Shown here piece by piece: positions 61,811-64,000 of a stretch of DNA of 64,000 bases (position 1 is the stretch's first letter; the number at the start of each line of letters is the position of its first letter). This DNA is from JAJAZB01 sp965249815. GTDB taxonomy: Bacteria > Bacteroidota > Bacteroidia > Cytophagales > Spirosomataceae. Position numbers and translations under genes: made by a program. The stretch lies in the NCBI GenBank assembly GCA_965249815.1, contig CBDFMV010000003.1, forward strand, positions 2,418,001 through 2,482,000, in the 5' to 3' direction. A model generated the notes under the pieces. The model was not told the DNA's origin and searched no databases. It saw nothing but the letters and a program-made list of their open reading frames with translations.

Positions 61811-62659
61811 TTACGTCGCACTATAAGTTCTTACTCTTTTATTTATTCGTCTTAAGACTCTTATATTAGTGGTATTCGTCCCATCTGAGACTACTTCATA
61901 CTCGCCTTTGAAACGATACATAATGTCGCCCAATGGGCTTTTTACTCTTGCAAAAACAATATGTTTTGTATGATTTTCTTTAAGTTTTATATAAATGTCT
62001 TTACTTGGCTTAGCTAAACAAATTTCTGTGATTGTATTTTCGTCATCGGAAATTGAATTGTCCCAATCACCATTTTTATATAGCTTAGGAAACCAAATAT
62101 ATTTTCCATCTTCCCTTGGGTGTTTTAACACGCCTTTCCAAATACCCTTTTGTTTGTAGGTTTTGCCAAAACAATTTGCTGCATCAACCATTGACTTAAA
62201 AGCCACATCGTCTTTTAAGTCAATGTACCCTCGTGAAATATATGTTGCAGGATTTTGCTCTGCTTCAAAGTCCCACGGTTTGAAATCCGGTTTGTTATTT
62301 TTAGCAACTTTGATTTTACTTACAATGTCGTCAATGGTTAAGTTTATAACTTCAAGACTTCGTGTCATATCGACTCTTAGAACTTCGTGTCCTGTTGCGT
62401 TTATAATATCAGATTCCCGAATTTTGTCAGACTGAATTTGTTTTTTATGGTGCCCTTCGTCAATTTCAATATGCTTGTGCAATTGAGGAAAATACATATC
62501 CGTCAATGCTCTGCCTTCTGGCCTTACAACATATTGCTGTGTTATAAATTTTATGTCTATATCATTAAGTAAATGCCAAATTCTTGTCACAACATAATGT
62601 TCGAATGTCTTATTTTCAGCTCTTGAAAGTTGTCTGCAAATAAATTCAAGTTTGTTCAT
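61811..62659 (-). CDS. Putative modification-dependent endonuclease, AbaSI/PvuRts1I-like
   Basis: A 282-residue protein in an AT-rich gene. The N-terminal third resembles the Vsr-like nuclease domain of AbaSI/PvuRts1I enzymes: FEHYVVTRIWHLLNDIDIKF, TQQYVVRPEGRALTDMYFPQ, and then HIEIDEGHHKKQ. Asp54 and the Glu65/Asp67/Glu68 cluster with His70-His71 are candidate metal ligands. INATGHEVLRVDMTRSLEVI follows. The C-terminal half (KHIVFARVKSPLGDIMYRF) would be the modified-base-binding part. Those enzymes cut DNA with 5-hydroxymethyl- or glucosyl-hydroxymethylcytosine as found in T-even phages. No methyltransferase is adjacent, as expected for a type IV-like enzyme. ATG at 62659 gives the family-like N-terminus. 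The family assignment is from memory of motifs. Confidence 0.6.
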   Translation of the reverse strand: MNKLEFICRQLSRAENKTFEHYVVTRIWHLLNDIDIKFITQQYVVRPEGRALTDMYFPQLHKHIEIDEGHHKKQIQSDKIRESDIINATGHEVLRVDMTRSLEVINLTIDDIVSKIKVAKNNKPDFKPWDFEAEQNPATYISRGYIDLKDDVAFKSMVDAANCFGKTYKQKGIWKGVLKHPREDGKYIWFPKLYKNGDWDNSISDDENTITEICLAKPSKDIYIKLKENHTKHIVFARVKSPLGDIMYRFKGEYEVVSDGTNTTNIRVLRRINKRVRTYSAT

Positions 62660-62664
62660 TATCG

Positions 62665-62672
62665 CAAAGTTA
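62665..62672 (-). promoter_or_regulatory. -7 box of the endonuclease gene
   Basis: On the minus strand TAACTTTG matches TAnnTTTG exactly. Only five bases separate it from the ATG at 62659, so the mRNA would be nearly leaderless. No TTG lies at the usual 17-23 nt upstream. Confidence 0.5.
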
Positions 62673-62707
62673 TAGAGGGAATCCAAAAAGGTGATGCCCA
62701 ACAAATC

Positions 62708-62835
62708 GGTTGCCGCACCCGAAACCTGCTCCAAGGTGCGGCAACCGGTCATTTATCCGAAAACAGGTGCGGCAACCGACCCGCATGTAGCCCGGTTGCC
62801 GCACCTGGTTCACCGTGGGGCGAGGTGCGGCAACC
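62708..62835. repeat. Five copies of a 12-nt word in alternating orientation
   Basis: GGTTGCCGCACC occurs at 62708-62719 and 62794-62805; its complement GGTGCGGCAACC at 62735-62746, 62766-62777 and 62824-62835. Spacers are 15, 19, 16 and 18 nt. Successive copies can pair in several ways to form hairpins. The pattern is REP-like and too irregular for CRISPR. Confidence 0.9.
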
Positions 62836-63051
62836 GGCCTCACCGACTCGTTGCTTCAAGGCTACGTACTTTCCCGCATTTTACCAAGTGTTTCTGTCTG
62901 ATTTTGGGGACAGGACCTTTTTTACTTGTTAAAACTCAGTCTTTTTTGCGGAAAGCAAACGCAACGCGGTGACGGGCGGCACCAACACCGGGGGGTGACC
63001 CGCTGGCAGGCTACAGCCTGAACGAAAGGTGTTTCGCCCGGCACTCATCCT

Positions 63052-63459
63052 TCAATCTCCCCCCAAAATCACATCCATCATCCGGTTGTACCCTTCCGGC
63101 GAGTCGGGCTTTGTCATGACCCGCGCAGCCCCGAAGTCGAGGCACTCCCGGATGAGTTGCGGGCTGACGTACGTGGAGTAAATGACAACGGGGATTTCCG
63201 CGTACTGACCTGCGGATTTTAAGGTTTCCAGGGTCTCTTTCCCGGTCAGTTTAGGCATGTTCTGATCCAACACGATGATGTCCGGGCGGGCTTCGGGGGT
63301 TTGAGCGGCGTTGAGGTAGTCAAGCACTTCGGCCCCGTTGGTCGCCATGGGCAGCAAGGCGATGTCGGTCCGGTCGCCCAGAAATTCGAGGAAGAACGTC
63401 CGGTCGTCGCCATCGTCTTCGGCCAGGAGAATTTTAGTCACGGTATGCTCCGGATTCAT
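63052..63459 (-). CDS. Single-domain response regulator
   Basis: Stand-alone receiver domain of 135 aa with no output domain. The acidic pair is in KILLAEDDGDD, the phospho-acceptor Asp65 in IIVLDQNMPKLTG, the Ser/Thr switch in VVIYSTYVS and the Lys in VMTKPDSP. Its ATG overlaps the stop of the upstream kinase by four bases (ATGA), so translation is coupled and the two should form a signalling pair. Receivers of this CheY-like type often serve in phosphorelays. Confidence 0.92.
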   Translation of the reverse strand: MNPEHTVTKILLAEDDGDDRTFFLEFLGDRTDIALLPMATNGAEVLDYLNAAQTPEARPDIIVLDQNMPKLTGKETLETLKSAGQYAEIPVVIYSTYVSPQLIRECLDFGAARVMTKPDSPEGYNRMMDVILGGD

Positions 63460-64000
63460 GTCGCTTTTGCCTGGTGGGTAGGGTGGGGAAAGCCAATTGT
63501 AAACGTCGAGCCGACCCCTTCCCGGCTCGAAGCAAAGATACTTCCGCCGTGTTTGTCGATGATGCGCCTGGCAATGGCCAGGCCAATGCCCGACCCCTCG
63601 TAGGCATCCTTGGTGTTGAGCCGGTGAAAGAGCGAAAATACGTTGCTGGCGTATTGTTCGTCGAAGCCGATGCCGTTGTCCGTGATGGTCACCCAACAGA
63701 ATTCGTCCGGCGAAGTCCCCTGCGGCGTCGGGCCGATTTCGGAGCCGTCGTTGCTTTTGATGACAATGACGGGCGGCTCAGTCTTCTTACTGAATTTCAG
63801 GGCGTTGCTGACAATATTGTGAAAAACCTGCCGGATTTGTCCCCGGTTTACGGCGAGCACGGGAAGATCGCCGATCACCACCGTCGCGTTTTTTTCTTCA
63901 ATCAACAACTCGAAATCCACCAGAACCTCGTCGACGAGGGTGCGCAAATCGGTCGGTTCAACCGGGGTGTCGTGGACGGAGAGCTTCGAGTAACTCAGAA
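63456..64000 (-). CDS. Sensor histidine kinase, C-terminal part
   Basis: The open frame continues to the right edge, so only about the last 181 residues are seen. They hold the end of the dimerisation region (LSYSKLSVHDTPVEPTDLRT, typical of the HisKA-to-ATPase junction), N box IRQVFHNIVSNALKFSK, G1 box TITDNGIGFDEQY, F box FSLFHRLNTKDAYEG and G2 box GSGIGLAIARRIIDKHGG. This is the PAS/GAF-type kinase tail common in Bacteroidota multi-domain kinases and phytochromes; the sensor part is outside the window. It forms an operon with the response regulator. Confidence 0.92.
   Translation of the reverse strand, partial: LSYSKLSVHDTPVEPTDLRTLVDEVLVDFELLIEEKNATVVIGDLPVLAVNRGQIRQVFHNIVSNALKFSKKTEPPVIVIKSNDGSEIGPTPQGTSPDEFCWVTITDNGIGFDEQYASNVFSLFHRLNTKDAYEGSGIGLAIARRIIDKHGGSIFASSREGVGSTFTIGFPHPTHQAKAT

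Larger units (their letters stand above)
62660..63051. other. 392-nt gene-free region between the endonuclease and the response regulator
   Basis: Holds the endonuclease promoter, a cluster of five 12-nt words in mixed orientation (62708-62835), the second copy of a 16-nt direct repeat (62873-62888), and a GC-rich tail after the response regulator stop. No convincing ORF. Confidence 0.7.

Noticed and set aside
61811..62659. Half of a restriction-modification system
   Set aside because: No methyltransferase or specificity gene is adjacent, and the motifs fit a modification-dependent enzyme better.
62708..62835. CRISPR array
   Set aside because: Units are only 12 nt, alternate in orientation, have short spacers, and no cas gene is nearby.

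Overview
The window reads as one GC-rich chromosomal segment of a Bacteroidota bacterium, most likely Cytophagales and probably close to Spirosomaceae. The evidence is the type IX secretion and gliding operon (porP-gldKLMN), four SusC/SusD pairs, lipoproteins with Bacteroidota-type lipoboxes, -7 boxes of the TAnnTTTG type, and many intergenic hairpins. No tRNA, rRNA, CRISPR array or intact transposase was seen. A genus cannot be fixed from the sequence alone.

Layout. 0-4.1 kb: a DUF1080/PA14 secreted protein cut by the left edge, a 3-methyladenine DNA glycosylase, and a sulfatase gene broken by a frameshift. 4.2-10.7 kb: the T9SS core porP/sprF, gldK, gldL, gldM, gldN. 10.7-13.8 kb: uvrC and a glycerate kinase on the minus strand. 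13.9-44.2 kb: a 30-kb plus-strand block with four SusC/SusD pairs, two very large FG-GAP/ASPIC-UnbV (CRTAC1-type) lipoproteins and a vanadium haloperoxidase/PAP2-like lipoprotein. The block has no glycoside hydrolase, lyase or sigma/anti-sigma pair, so it is not a classical polysaccharide utilisation locus. 44.3-50.4 kb, minus strand: an MFS transporter, a class A PBP and a TPR lipoprotein of the PorW/SprE type, which is another T9SS component. 50.6-54.9 kb: the Fo half of ATP synthase plus delta (atpZ, a DUF1835 gene, a small membrane protein, atpB, E, F, H); atpA and atpG do not follow. 55.0-61.3 kb: a short DnaG-like primase, a lipoprotein, a cupin, a possible 36-residue basic protein, a LytS-type histidine kinase and a GH95 fucosidase. 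61.3-63.0 kb: an AT-rich island with one gene resembling the AbaSI/PvuRts1I modification-dependent endonucleases, set among inverted repeats. 63.0-64.0 kb: a response regulator and a histidine kinase cut by the right edge.

How parts fit together. PorP, GldKLMN and PorW are pieces of one secretion machine. The SusCD pairs import an unknown ligand; three of the four susC genes have near-identical promoter architecture (TTGAAA, 19-20 nt after TTG, then TAAAATTG or TAAACTTG), which suggests joint regulation. All four SusD proteins carry an adjacent Cys-Cys in a CCGF motif at about residue 304-319. A second theme is inverted repeats. They sit in most intergenic spaces, form the stop codons of two genes, and occur in frame inside two coding regions (glycerate kinase and the second CRTAC1 gene).

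Limits: functions come from recognised motifs read by eye, with no database search. Several start codons are choices made on signal-peptide grounds.
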